NCBI GenBank assembly: GCA_947472735.1
Contig: CANJBY010000003.1
Location: 40,023 to 104,022 of the forward strand
Direction of reading: 5' to 3'
Origin: Sphingomonadaceae bacterium
Lineage (GTDB): Bacteria; Pseudomonadota; Alphaproteobacteria; Sphingomonadales; Sphingomonadaceae
Length of the DNA: 64,000 nucleotides
The position numbers and the translations under genes were made by a program. This document shows, piece after piece, positions 36,913-45,815 of the stretch. Below the pieces are notes generated by a model, which was not told the DNA's origin, searched no databases, and saw only the letters and a program-made list of their open reading frames with translations. Each line of letters starts with the position of its first letter. Within the stretch, counting starts at the first letter, position 1.

Positions 36913-36991
36913 ACCAAACCCGAATTCGCGAACGGGCGCTGTGCTGCAAGGCATGGCGCCCGTTTCCTATTGCGGCTAGTCTCGCGGCAAC

Positions 36992-37942
36992 ATGGCGGTG
37001 CAGGGCAGGCGAACGGGCCGAATGAAAATTGCGGCAATAGTGCTGGTGACGACACTGGTGGTGCTGCTTGCTGTCTGGCGGTTCGCTGTCTCGGCCGGAG
37101 CAGTTGGGCTGCTGGACCTTGCCGACCGCTTTGTCGGCGGCACCTCGGGTATCCAGGTGGCGGCTTCGGGGGAGCGTTACGGCCCGCTTGCCGATCAACG
37201 GGTTGAGGTAATCGTTCCAGCCGCACAATCGGCCACCCGGCGTCCGGTGCTGCTGTTCATCTTCGGCGGCGCCTGGAAAAGCGGACGGCCAGAGGATTAT
37301 CGTTTCGTCGGCCGCACCTTCGCCCGGGCGGGCTACGTGGTGGTGATCGCCGGGTATCGACTGGTGCCGGACGGCGTCTTCCCCGCGATGTTGGAAGATG
37401 GCGCAGCGGCTGCACGCTGGACAATCGACAACGCCGCGCGCTTCGGGGGCGACCCCGCCCGACTTTACCTGATGGGTCATTCGGCCGGAGCCTACAACGC
37501 AGCGATGCTGGCGCTGGATCCGCAGTGGCTGGCGCGCCAGCAACTTTCGCCCGCAGCGATCAAAGGCCTGGTCGGGCTGTCCGGACCCTACGATTTCTAT
37601 CCCTTTACCTCACCCGATACCCGCGCCGCATTCGGCCATGCGAAGGATCCCGCCGCGACCCAGCCCCTGCTCTTCGTCAAGCCGGGCGCCCCGCCGATGC
37701 TGCTGCTTTCAGGCGAGGATGACACGACGGTCAAGCCGCGCAATTCGCTGGCGCTGGCCAAGGCGCTGACGGCTGCGGGAATGCCGAGCAAGGCCGTTCT
37801 GCTGGCCGGGGTCGACCACGCCGGCACGGTGATGAAGCTGGCCCAACCGTTCGCGCGGGACCGGCGCGTGATCGATAGTGCGCTGAGCTTTCTTGCTGCG
37901 CACGGCGGTGCTTCAGCGCCGGTTCAGGGCGCAGGGGACTAG
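36992..37942 (+). CDS. Alpha/beta-hydrolase (esterase/lipase type), membrane-anchored or secreted
   Basis: 316 residues. Nucleophile elbow GHSAGAYN, oxyanion-hole block LFIFGGAWKSGRPEDYRFVG (HGGG-like with Phe for His), acid in LSGEDDTTVKPRN and catalytic His in GVDHAGTV: the hormone-sensitive-lipase/kynurenine-formamidase-like branch. A hydrophobic N-terminal segment follows Met11 (KIAAIVLVTTLVVLLAVW), so ATG 37022 is an alternative start; neither has a strong ribosome site. It is 8 nt ahead of the M48 protease gene. Confidence 0.82.
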   Translation: MAVQGRRTGRMKIAAIVLVTTLVVLLAVWRFAVSAGAVGLLDLADRFVGGTSGIQVAASGERYGPLADQRVEVIVPAAQSATRRPVLLFIFGGAWKSGRPEDYRFVGRTFARAGYVVVIAGYRLVPDGVFPAMLEDGAAAARWTIDNAARFGGDPARLYLMGHSAGAYNAAMLALDPQWLARQQLSPAAIKGLVGLSGPYDFYPFTSPDTRAAFGHAKDPAATQPLLFVKPGAPPMLLLSGEDDTTVKPRNSLALAKALTAAGMPSKAVLLAGVDHAGTVMKLAQPFARDRRVIDSALSFLAAHGGASAPVQGAGD

Positions 37943-37950
37943 TCCTGACG

Positions 37951-39315
37951 ATGATCCATCAATTGCGTCTCGCGGCCAAGGGCCTGGCACTGCTTGCGGC
38001 GGGAGCTTTGGCTATTCAGCCTGTGGCGGCGCAATCGGTCCTGCGCGATGCGGAGACCGAAGCGCTGCTTCACGACATGGCCGATCCGCTGATCGCGGCC
38101 GCCGGGCTCGATCCGCGCAATGTCGATATCGTGCTGATCAATGATTCATCGGTCAATGCCTTCGTAGCTGGCGGTCAAGCGGTCTACATCCATTCGGGCC
38201 TGATCAACGAGGCGGCCAACGCGAACGAGGTGCAGGGCGTGATCGCGCACGAACTGGGCCACATCACCGGCGGCCACGCGATCAGCGACGGCGGTGGCAA
38301 GGCCGCGCAGAACATCTCTATTCTTTCGTTGCTGCTCGCCGGGGCCGCCGCTGCAGCAGGCGGCGGAGAGGCCGCTCTGGGCGTCATGATGGCCGGGCAA
38401 CAAGCCGCGCTGGGCAAGTTCCTCGCCTTTACCCGCGGCCAGGAGGAAGCCGCTGACGCTGCCGGGGCGCAGTTCCTTGCCTCCGCCGGGGTGACTGGCA
38501 AGGGCTCCATCGGCTTCTTTCGGAAGCTTCAGAACCTCGAATATCGTTATGGTTACAAGCGCGATGCCGATAGCGAGTTCTATTCGACGCACCCGATGAC
38601 TGCCGATCGCATCGCGACGTTGCAGGAGGTGTATGAGAAGGATCCGGCTTGGGACAAGCCGCTGGACCCCGCAATTGAGGCCCGGTTCCAGCGCGCCAAG
38701 GCCAAGCTCTTCGGCTACCTCGCGGACCCGGCCGATACGTTCCGAACCTATCCGCCCACCGACACCAGCATCCCGGCCCGTTATGCCCGGGCCTATGCCT
38801 GGCACAAGGATGGCTTCCTGGAAAAGGCCACGACTGAAACCGATGCCCTGCTCGCCCAGGCGCCGTTGGATCCTTACTTCCTTGAGCTGAAAGGCCAGGT
38901 CCTGCTCGAAGCCGGCCATCCGCGTGAGGCGCTTGCCCCGTTGCGACGAGCGACCGAATTGACGGCAAACCAGCCTTTGATCGCGACCACATTCGGCCAC
39001 GCGCTGATCGCCACCGAAGATCACGCCAATTTTCCGGAGGCAATGCGTGTACTCAAGGCGGCGGTGGCGCGGGACCGGGAAAATCCATTCGCATGGTACC
39101 AGCTTGGCATGGTCTATGCAGCCAATGGCGACATGGCCCGCGCGAAGCTCGCCAGCGCCGAACAGCAAGTGCTGAGCGGACAGTTGCCGGCGGCGCTCGC
39201 CAGTGCCCAGGCCGCAGAGACGGAACTGCCAAAGGGCACGCCTGACTGGCTGCGTTCCCAGGATATCGCAATGGAGGCACGCGCCGCGATTGAACGTTCG
39301 CGCGATCGCAAGTAA
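37951..39315 (+). CDS. M48-family metalloprotease with TPR region (BepA-like), periplasmic
   Basis: 454 residues. Signal peptide (GLALLAAGALAIQPVAAQS), then the zinc site HELGHITGGH (HExxH) with the downstream EEAADAAGAQF glutamate, and a C-terminal helical TPR-like half with repeated ALAPLRRATELTANQP-type helices. This matches BepA/YfgC, which degrades or matures outer-membrane assembly substrates. It starts an envelope-related run with the DsbA-like and second HExxH genes. Confidence 0.9.
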   Translation: MIHQLRLAAKGLALLAAGALAIQPVAAQSVLRDAETEALLHDMADPLIAAAGLDPRNVDIVLINDSSVNAFVAGGQAVYIHSGLINEAANANEVQGVIAHELGHITGGHAISDGGGKAAQNISILSLLLAGAAAAAGGGEAALGVMMAGQQAALGKFLAFTRGQEEAADAAGAQFLASAGVTGKGSIGFFRKLQNLEYRYGYKRDADSEFYSTHPMTADRIATLQEVYEKDPAWDKPLDPAIEARFQRAKAKLFGYLADPADTFRTYPPTDTSIPARYARAYAWHKDGFLEKATTETDALLAQAPLDPYFLELKGQVLLEAGHPREALAPLRRATELTANQPLIATTFGHALIATEDHANFPEAMRVLKAAVARDRENPFAWYQLGMVYAANGDMARAKLASAEQQVLSGQLPAALASAQAAETELPKGTPDWLRSQDIAMEARAAIERSRDRK

Positions 39316-39325
39316 GCCCTCGGCC

Positions 39326-40081
39326 ATGGTCGAACAGCCCCCAGCCAAGCGCCTGTCGCTTCGCCAAGGTGCAGCACTGCTGGCGCTCGCGCTGGCTGGC
39401 GCGCTGGCCGGATGGCTCGTCGGACACCGGTCGTCTTCGCCGGTGGTCGCGAGCGGGGACAAGGTCGCGATCGAGCAGGTGGTCCGTGACTATATCCTTC
39501 AGCATCCTGAAATCCTTCCCGAAGCGATGGAGCGCCTGCGCGAGCGGGAGGACGCGAAGAACCTTTCCGCGGTCGCCGATCAGGTCAAGGCCCCGTTCCC
39601 GGGGGCCGTGCTGGGCAATCCCTCCGGCAAGGTCACCCTCGTCGAGTTTACCGACTTCGCCTGCACCTACTGCCGCCAGAGCGTCGCCGACGTGGAAGCG
39701 TTGATCGCCGCCAATCCCGAGCTCAAGGTCGTGATCCGCGAGCTGCCGATCCTTTCGCCGCAGAGCACCGATGCAGCCCGCATGGCGCTCGCCGCGGCTG
39801 AGCAGGGCCTGTACCCGGCGTTCCACCGCGCCATGTATGCGATCGGCCGTCCCGATGCGCAGACCATCGCCGCCGCCGCCCGTCAGGCAGGGCTCGACAT
39901 GGCGAGGGCCAACCGGTTCATAGCCGATCCCAAAGTCGAGGCGGAGATTGCCCGCAATCTCGAGCTGGCACGGCAGTTGGGCTTCAACGGCACGCCGGCC
40001 TGGGTCGCCGGTGAGGCGCTGTTGTCCGGGGCCGTCGGACAGGCGCAACTCGCCCGGGCGCTGGAAAAGGTCGAGGGGTGA
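39326..40081 (+). CDS. DsbA-family thiol:disulfide oxidoreductase, membrane-anchored
   Basis: 251 residues. An N-terminal anchor (GAALLALALAGALAGWLVG) is followed by a short helical region and a thioredoxin fold with active site TDFACTYCRQSV (CTYC) and a cis-Pro loop FNGTPAWVAG. It resembles BdbD/DsbA-type oxidases or DsbG-like reductases of alphaproteobacteria. It lies 10 nt after the M48 protease gene and its stop overlaps the next start as GTGA, so it is likely coexpressed with two envelope proteases. Confidence 0.88.
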   Translation: MVEQPPAKRLSLRQGAALLALALAGALAGWLVGHRSSSPVVASGDKVAIEQVVRDYILQHPEILPEAMERLREREDAKNLSAVADQVKAPFPGAVLGNPSGKVTLVEFTDFACTYCRQSVADVEALIAANPELKVVIRELPILSPQSTDAARMALAAAEQGLYPAFHRAMYAIGRPDAQTIAAAARQAGLDMARANRFIADPKVEAEIARNLELARQLGFNGTPAWVAGEALLSGAVGQAQLARALEKVEG

Positions 40082-41046
40082 TTCGACGCCGGGTGCGGCT
40101 CGGCGCGGCTTTCGCCCTGGCTATCAGCCCGCTGCCGACCGCGGCTGCCGACATGCGGACAGCGATGGCAACGCTGGAGGCGCAGGATGCCCGCTTCCAG
40201 TCCATCGCGTGGCGCCTGGTGCGCGGCAACGCTGCCTTGTGCGCCGGCGTCAGGCCCGCTGCCGGTCTGCTGCTATATGACGTACGCAATTTCGCCGGCT
40301 CTGCGGATGTCCGCCGCGCACTGGGCATTACCGGCGATATCGCAATCGGCGCGGTCGCGCAGGAGTCGCCCGCCTTTGCGGCAGGACTTCGTGGCGGCGA
40401 GGAACTGGTGGTGCTCGATGGACAGGCGATGGCCGAGTTACCGCCGGCAGCGCACCCCTCCCCGCGCATCGACGCGCTTCATGATCGCATCGATCTTGCT
40501 CTCGCAAAGCAGGGCGAAATCACGCTGGGTCTGCCGGGCCGACAACTGACGGTGCGGGGCGAGACGACCTGCGCGGCCCGGTTCGAACTGGTCACCCAGG
40601 GGGATGTCGCGCAATCCGACGGCCGACGTGTACAGGTCTCGGTCAAGGCGCTCGACGAGATTCCCGACGATGCCGTGCTCGCGGCACTGCTGGCGCATGA
40701 GTTGGCGCACCAGCTGCTCGGTCATGCCGCAAGCCTGAAAGCCCTGGGGCATCGCCGCGCGGAGGTCCGCCGCGCCGAGCGCGAGGCCGACCGGCTGACG
40801 CCCTGGCTGATGGCCAATGCCGGCTATAATCCAGCTGCAGCGCTAGGCTGGGTCGACGGCTGGGTCAGGCGGCGCGACTGGGGCTGGCTTGGCGATGGCA
40901 CCCATGATGGCCCAAAGGCACGAAAGGCCCTGATCGCTGCCGAGCTGGTGGCCATCGCCGCGCACCATCAGGCGGGGCAAACGGGCCCGCTCGATTGGCG
41001 CCCCTTATTCGATGAAGCGCGCGAACATGCCGTTCTGCGGCCGTGA
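40078..41046 (+). CDS. HExxH metalloprotease with PDZ-like domain (M48-like), periplasmic
   Basis: 322 residues from a GTG that overlaps the DsbA-like stop. Signal sequence (LGAAFALAISPLPTAAA), a PDZ-like segment (about 80-150: GAVAQESPAFAAGLRGGEEL), then the zinc motif LAHELAHQLLGH with a downstream AEREADRLTPWLMANAGYNP supplying the third ligand, as in M48 proteases. Its 3' end overlaps the convergent HD-domain gene by 42 nt. Substrates are unknown; a role in envelope protein turnover is inferred from its neighbours. Confidence 0.82.
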   Translation: MIRRRVRLGAAFALAISPLPTAAADMRTAMATLEAQDARFQSIAWRLVRGNAALCAGVRPAAGLLLYDVRNFAGSADVRRALGITGDIAIGAVAQESPAFAAGLRGGEELVVLDGQAMAELPPAAHPSPRIDALHDRIDLALAKQGEITLGLPGRQLTVRGETTCAARFELVTQGDVAQSDGRRVQVSVKALDEIPDDAVLAALLAHELAHQLLGHAASLKALGHRRAEVRRAEREADRLTPWLMANAGYNPAAALGWVDGWVRRRDWGWLGDGTHDGPKARKALIAAELVAIAAHHQAGQTGPLDWRPLFDEAREHAVLRP

Positions 41047-41589
41047 CATGACCCTTCGCAGCATCGGTTCGAAAAAGGCCAGCGGCGCACTTTCATAGCC
41101 GGCATCAAACGCGTTCTGGTCATACTTTTCACAGAATTCGGCACAGGCAACGAAATGTTCGTGGCCGCGAAAGTTTTCGCGCAAGTCGCGGTCGAACCCC
41201 AGGTGGTGGAAATAGAAGTAACCCTGAAAAACAGCGTGCTGCGCGGTGATCCAGTGGAGCTCCTCGGAGACGAATGGCTGGACGATGGCGGCTGCGATGT
41301 CCGCATGGTTGTAACTGCCGAGCGTATCGCCAATGTCATGCAGCAAGGCCATCACCACGTAGGCCTCATCGCGCCCGTCCTGGTGCGCGCGGGTGGCACA
41401 TTGCAGGCAATGCTCAAGCCGGTCGACCGGGAAGCCTCCGTAATCACCCTCAAGCAAGCGCAGATGGGTGAGGACCCGTTCCGGCAAGCCGCGTGCATAA
41501 CCGAGGAACTGGTCGCCGATCAGCGTCCAGTCCGGGGCATCGCTCTCGGTTATCGCGCGGAACTGCGCGCGCGGTTCGTCATGCTCCAT
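41005..41589 (-). CDS. HD-domain protein, candidate PhnZ-like mixed-valent diiron oxygenase
   Basis: 194 residues from ATG 41589. The HD core reads RLEHCLQCATRAHQDG, then MALLHDIGDTLGSYNHADI, QHAVFQGYFYFHH and a C-terminal KYDQNAFD. The order His, His-Asp, His, His, Asp matches a diiron HD site, and the EHxLQCA...ALLHDIG spacing is close to PhnZ, the oxygenase that cleaves C-P bonds. It could equally be a plain phosphohydrolase. The last 14 codons overlap the convergent protease gene. Divergent from the histidine kinase gene (103-nt gap). Confidence 0.75.
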   Translation of the reverse strand: MEHDEPRAQFRAITESDAPDWTLIGDQFLGYARGLPERVLTHLRLLEGDYGGFPVDRLEHCLQCATRAHQDGRDEAYVVMALLHDIGDTLGSYNHADIAAAIVQPFVSEELHWITAQHAVFQGYFYFHHLGFDRDLRENFRGHEHFVACAEFCEKYDQNAFDAGYESAPLAFFEPMLRRVMSRPQNGMFARFIE

Positions 41590-41692
41590 AGCCCGGCTCC
41601 TCCGCATCCTTCCGCTGCCCAGCCTACGCCTGCGATGATCTTGCGCAAGCATTTCGCTTTCCCCCAAACGGGACACGCCGTATTATGTCGTC

Positions 41693-42856
41693 ATGGCCGT
41701 GCTGCCCTTCCGCCCCACTCCTTTCTTCGCGAACAAGAACAAGGCCTTTTGGCGGCTGCAGGCGGTTGGCTGGGGCGGAGCGCTCCTGCTGCGTCTCCTG
41801 TCAAATCTGGCCAACGCGCAGCCGGTCTCGATTCTCGTCCTGGCGCTGATCTCCACCATCACCGGCTTTTCGATCTCACTGATCCTGTCGGTGGTGTTCC
41901 GTCAGTTGATCGCGCGGCGGGCGCTGGTAACGTGGCTGGTGACGGTTCTGGTCCTGCCCGCGGCGGTCGGGCTTTACGCCTTCATCGACGCCTGGGTGAT
42001 CAGTCTCTACCGGCCCGACAGTGCGACAAGCTTTGCGCAGTTGCTGATCGGCGTGTTCTATCTCGACCTTACGCTGCTGGGGGCCTGGTCCGCGCTCTAT
42101 TACGCGATTAATTTCTACCTGCAGATCGAAGAGCAGAACGATCAGCTGATCCGGCTGGAGAACCAGGCAACCAGTGCCCAATTGGCCATGCTGCGCTACC
42201 AGCTGAACCCGCACTTCCTGTTCAATACGCTGAATTCGATCTCCACCCTGGTTTTGCTCAAGCAGACCGAGCCGGCCAATGCCATGCTCAGCCGCCTCTC
42301 TTCGTTCCTGCGCTATACGCTGATCAACGAGCCGACCGGGCGCGTTACCGTTTCGCAGGAAGTGGAGACGCTGAAGCTCTATCTCGATATCGAACGCATG
42401 CGCTTCGAAGAGCGACTGCGCACGACCTTCCGGATCGATCCGGCAACGGTTGAAGGCCTGCTGCCCTCGCTGCTGCTCCAGCCGCTGGTCGAAAACGCGA
42501 TCAAGTATGCCGTCAGCCCTCAGGAGAGCGGGGCGGAAATCACCATTACCACGCAACTCGTCGGGCCAAACCTTCGCATCACCGTCTCCGACACCGGTCC
42601 GGGATTGCAAACCGGTGACAGCGACAACAGATTATCGGGCGTGACATTCGACGGCGGCGAACCCGTTTCCACCGGCGTTGGCCTGGCCAACATACGCGAC
42701 CGGTTGGCTCAGGCCTACGGCGACGAACACCGTTTCGAAACGGTGGACGCGCCCGAGGGCGGTTTTGCCGTGAACATCGAAATTCCTTTCGAGCGCCGCG
42801 AGCAATCGGGCGGCAGCCTTCCCTCCCCGACCCGCTCCCTCGTCGCGGCCGGCTGA
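41693..42856 (+). CDS. LytS/AlgZ-type sensor histidine kinase
   Basis: 387 residues: about four membrane spans in residues 20-142, a short coiled linker (EEQNDQLIRLENQATSAQLA), and the His_kinase domain with phospho-acceptor H174 in YQLNPHFLFNTLNSI. The HATPase shows LLLQPLVENAIKYAV (N box), SDTGPGL and GVGLANIRDRL. The family phosphorylates LytTR response regulators. Its partner gene starts 16 nt downstream. The sensed signal is unknown; the N-terminal membrane part is not the 5TM-LYT type. Confidence 0.92.
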   Translation: MAVLPFRPTPFFANKNKAFWRLQAVGWGGALLLRLLSNLANAQPVSILVLALISTITGFSISLILSVVFRQLIARRALVTWLVTVLVLPAAVGLYAFIDAWVISLYRPDSATSFAQLLIGVFYLDLTLLGAWSALYYAINFYLQIEEQNDQLIRLENQATSAQLAMLRYQLNPHFLFNTLNSISTLVLLKQTEPANAMLSRLSSFLRYTLINEPTGRVTVSQEVETLKLYLDIERMRFEERLRTTFRIDPATVEGLLPSLLLQPLVENAIKYAVSPQESGAEITITTQLVGPNLRITVSDTGPGLQTGDSDNRLSGVTFDGGEPVSTGVGLANIRDRLAQAYGDEHRFETVDAPEGGFAVNIEIPFERREQSGGSLPSPTRSLVAAG

Positions 42857-42872
42857 CAGGATTCCCTGAAAT

Positions 42873-43673
42873 ATGACCATCCGCACCATCCTTGTCGACG
42901 ACGAGAAGCTGGCAATCCAGGGGCTGCAATTGCGCCTCGCCAAATTCCCCGACGTCGAGATCATCGACACTTGCTCGAACGGGCGTGAGGCAATCCGCAA
43001 GATCAAGACCGAGAAGCCGGACCTCGTCTTCCTCGACATCCAGATGCCGGGCTTCGACGGTTTTTCGGTGGTCAAGGGCGTGATGGAAATCGAGCCGCCG
43101 CTGTTCGTTTTCGTTACCGCATACCAGGAGCACGCGGTGCGGGCTTTCGAAGCCAACGCGGTGAACTACCTGATGAAGCCGGTCGACGAGGACCGCCTGG
43201 CTGATACGCTTGACCGGGTCCGTACCAGGCTCGTGGAAAAGCGATCGGCCGAGGAGGCGGAGAAGCTCAAGACGGTTCTGGCTGAAGTCGCCCCGGATGC
43301 CATGGACTCGCTCCCGGAAGACGGAGACGCCGCTGCCGCTGGGCGGTTCGAGAAGCTTATCAACATCAAGGATCGCGGACAGATCTTCCGGGTCGATGTC
43401 GATTCGATCGAATACGTCGAGGCTGCCGGCGACTACATGTGCATCTACACCGGTGACAACAGCTACATCCTCCGCGAGACCATGAAGGATCTCGAACGTC
43501 GACTTGACCCACGGGCCTTCCAGCGCGTCCACCGCTCGACCATCGTCAACCTTGACAAGGTCCGCCAGGTCAAACCCCATACCAATGGCGAATGCTTCCT
43601 CGTGCTCGAATCCAGCGCGCAGTTGAAGGTCAGCCGGTCTTACCGCGACGTGGTGGCGCGCTTCGTGCACTGA
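42873..43673 (+). CDS. LytTR-family response regulator
   Basis: 266 residues. The receiver domain has the acidic pair D9/D10, phospho-acceptor D55 in LVFLDIQMPGFDG and the lysine in NYLMKPVDEDR. A charged linker leads to the LytTR DNA-binding domain (about 165-264: GQIFRVDVDSIEYVEAAGDY, FQRVHRSTIVNLDKVRQVKP). It forms a pair with the upstream LytS-type kinase. Target promoters cannot be named; nadC begins 36 nt downstream and could share the transcript. Confidence 0.93.
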   Translation: MTIRTILVDDEKLAIQGLQLRLAKFPDVEIIDTCSNGREAIRKIKTEKPDLVFLDIQMPGFDGFSVVKGVMEIEPPLFVFVTAYQEHAVRAFEANAVNYLMKPVDEDRLADTLDRVRTRLVEKRSAEEAEKLKTVLAEVAPDAMDSLPEDGDAAAAGRFEKLINIKDRGQIFRVDVDSIEYVEAAGDYMCIYTGDNSYILRETMKDLERRLDPRAFQRVHRSTIVNLDKVRQVKPHTNGECFLVLESSAQLKVSRSYRDVVARFVH

Positions 43674-43709
43674 CCTTGCGTTCGGGGCCGAACTTGGCGA
43701 GACAGCGGC

Positions 43710-44570
43710 ATGACCGCTTTCACACTCCCCGGCTTCGACCTGCCAGCCTTCATCCGCGCCACGCTTGACGAGGACCTCGGCCGCGGCCTGCCCGGCGGCG
43801 GGCATGATGTAACCAGCGAGAGCGTGATCCCGGCCGAGGCGCGCTTTTCCGGCGCGATGGACACCCGCGACCCGATTATCGTGGCGGGCTTGCCCATCGC
43901 CGAGGCCTTCTTCATCGCGCTCGATCCGGCGATGGAAATCGAAATCCTGATCGGGGAAGGTGAGCGGGTGCCCGCCGGAACCGACCTGATGCGGCTCACC
44001 GGCAATGCCCGCGCCATGCTCACGGCGGAGCGCAGCGCGCTCAACACCGTGCAGCACCTCTCCGGCATCGCTACCATGACCCGCGCCTACGTCGACGCGA
44101 TGCAGGGCCACGCGACGCTGCTGGATACGCGCAAGACCATTCCCGGCCTTCGCCACCTCGAGAAATACGCCACCCGAATGGGCGGTGCGCAGAATCACCG
44201 CATGGGCCTGTGGGACGCCGCGATGATCAAGGACAATCACGTCCTAGTGGCCGGCGGCGTGGCCGAAGCAGTACGGCGCGCCCGCGCAGCCGGCGTGAAA
44301 GATATCATCTGCGAGGTCGACAGCGCCTCCCAGATCGAGCTAGCTCTGGCCGCCGGGGCCAGCCACCTCCTGCTCGATAACATGTCGCTCGAAGAACTGC
44401 GCGAAAGCGTCGCCATGATCGCCGGCCGCGTGCCGTGCGAAGCTTCGGGCGGGGTGCGACTGGATACCATCGCCGCCATCGCCGCGACCGGCGTCACCTA
44501 CGTCTCGGTGGGCCGCCTGACACAGAGCGCCCAAGCCGCCGACATCGGGCTGGATTTCACCCCGCTTTGA
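43710..44570 (+). CDS. nadC: Nicotinate-nucleotide diphosphorylase (carboxylating)
   Basis: 286 residues, quinolinate phosphoribosyltransferase of de novo NAD synthesis. Seen: LDEDLGRGLPGGGHDVTSES, ERSALNTVQHLSGIATMTRA, TLLDTRKTIPGLRHLEKYA (substrate Arg/Lys), GGAQNHRMGLWDAAMIKDNH and the C-terminal EASGGVRLDTIAAIAATGV. The nadA/nadB genes are not in the window. Its stop overlaps the RNase T2 start (TGATG). Confidence 0.96.
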   Translation: MTAFTLPGFDLPAFIRATLDEDLGRGLPGGGHDVTSESVIPAEARFSGAMDTRDPIIVAGLPIAEAFFIALDPAMEIEILIGEGERVPAGTDLMRLTGNARAMLTAERSALNTVQHLSGIATMTRAYVDAMQGHATLLDTRKTIPGLRHLEKYATRMGGAQNHRMGLWDAAMIKDNHVLVAGGVAEAVRRARAAGVKDIICEVDSASQIELALAAGASHLLLDNMSLEELRESVAMIAGRVPCEASGGVRLDTIAAIAATGVTYVSVGRLTQSAQAADIGLDFTPL

Positions 44571-45265
44571 TGCTGCGCCTGTCGCTCATCGCGCTTGCGC
44601 TCGTGCCGGGGACCGCCCTCGCCCAGGCTTACCAGTGCCGCGCGCCAGAGCGGTTCGAGGTACCGGGCGCCTTCACCGCCCGCGAGCCACGGCGGGCATT
44701 GCCAATCAGCGCGTACTCACTCGTCGCGAGCTGGTCGCCTGAGTGGTGCCGCAGCCATCCTGAAGACAGATCAATGCAGTGCAATGCCGCCAACGGTCGG
44801 TTCGGCTTCATCCTGCACGGGTTCTGGCCAGAGGGACGGCCGGGAGCTTCGCCGCAATGGTGTGCAGTGCGTCCCGCCCCGGATGCCCGGACGCTGCGCG
44901 AGCATCTCTGCATGACCCCCAACCCCGGGCTACTGGCCCATGAATGGGCCAAGCGCGGCAGTTGCATGGCGAGGACACCGCGGGCCTACTTCCGCTCCGC
45001 TGCGGTCCTCTGGCGCTCCATCCGCTGGCCCGATGCGGATTCGCTGTCCCGGCGCGATGGGCTGACGGTGGGGGAATTGCGCGCCGCGTTCCTGGTCATA
45101 AATCCGGAATGGCGGGGCGAACAACTGGTCATCAATACCAGCCGCACTGGCTGGCTCACCGAAGTGCGGCTCTGCTACCGGCGCGACTTCATGCCCGGGA
45201 ACTGCGCGCGCGCCAGTCGCGGTGCGCCCGACTCCGAGCCCCTCAGGATCTGGCGCGGGCTTTAA
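44570..45265 (+). CDS. Ribonuclease T2-family protein, secreted
   Basis: 231 residues with a signal peptide (MLRLSLIALALVPGTALAQA). Both catalytic segments are present: CAS I in GFILHGFWPEG (HGLWP-like) and CAS II in AHEWAKRGSC (HEWxKHGTC-like, with Arg for the second His). Cysteines are numerous, as in the family. RNase T2 enzymes cut single-stranded RNA through 2',3'-cyclic intermediates in the periplasm. It is translationally coupled to nadC and ends tail-to-tail with tadA through a TTAA overlap. Confidence 0.88.
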   Translation: MLRLSLIALALVPGTALAQAYQCRAPERFEVPGAFTAREPRRALPISAYSLVASWSPEWCRSHPEDRSMQCNAANGRFGFILHGFWPEGRPGASPQWCAVRPAPDARTLREHLCMTPNPGLLAHEWAKRGSCMARTPRAYFRSAAVLWRSIRWPDADSLSRRDGLTVGELRAAFLVINPEWRGEQLVINTSRTGWLTEVRLCYRRDFMPGNCARASRGAPDSEPLRIWRGL

Positions 45266-45717
45266 CGCCGTTCGCGGAAAAAGCTGCGCAGCAACTCGCT
45301 TGCCTCCAGCTCACCCATGCCGGAATAGACCTCGGGCCGGTGCAGGCACTGCTCATGCTCGAACACCCGCGCCCCGTGATCCACCGCGCCGCCCTTTTGA
45401 TCCGCTGCAGCATAATAGAGCCGCGCAATTCGGGCGTGACTGATCGCGCCGGCGCACATCGCGCAGGGTTCGAGGGTGACCCACAGCTCGCAGCCATCAA
45501 GCCGTTCATTCCCCAGCGCCTGCGCGGCGGCGCGAATCGCCAGGACTTCGGCATGGGCAGTTGGATCGTGCAGCCCGCGCGGCGCATTATGTGCGGCGGC
45601 GATAACCTGGCGATCCTTGATGATGACCGCGCCGATCGGCACTTCGCCGACAACGGCGCCGGCACGGGCTTCGGCAAGTGCCTGCGCCATCGGTTCGGGA
45701 AGCGGCCATCGCAACAT
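45262..45717 (-). CDS. tadA: tRNA adenosine(34) deaminase
   Basis: 151 residues. Deaminates A34 of tRNA-Arg(ACG) to inosine. The zinc/catalytic motifs are HAEVLAIRAA (HAE) and EPCAMCAGAI (PCxxC), with the family's GEVPIGAVI and HNAPRGLHDPTAHAE loop and a C-terminal LRSFFRERR. A second ATG at residue 10 is possible. The 98-nt gap to rpmB should contain divergent promoters. Confidence 0.94.
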   Translation of the reverse strand: MLRWPLPEPMAQALAEARAGAVVGEVPIGAVIIKDRQVIAAAHNAPRGLHDPTAHAEVLAIRAAAQALGNERLDGCELWVTLEPCAMCAGAISHARIARLYYAAADQKGGAVDHGARVFEHEQCLHRPEVYSGMGELEASELLRSFFRERR

Positions 45718-45815
45718 AGTCCCGGCGTGGCCTTCAATCCTTGACCTTTCAAGGGTGAATCGGTATGCGCGCGCCTTCTCCCGGAAACGGCAGCAATTTT
45801 GAAGCGAGTTTAGCT

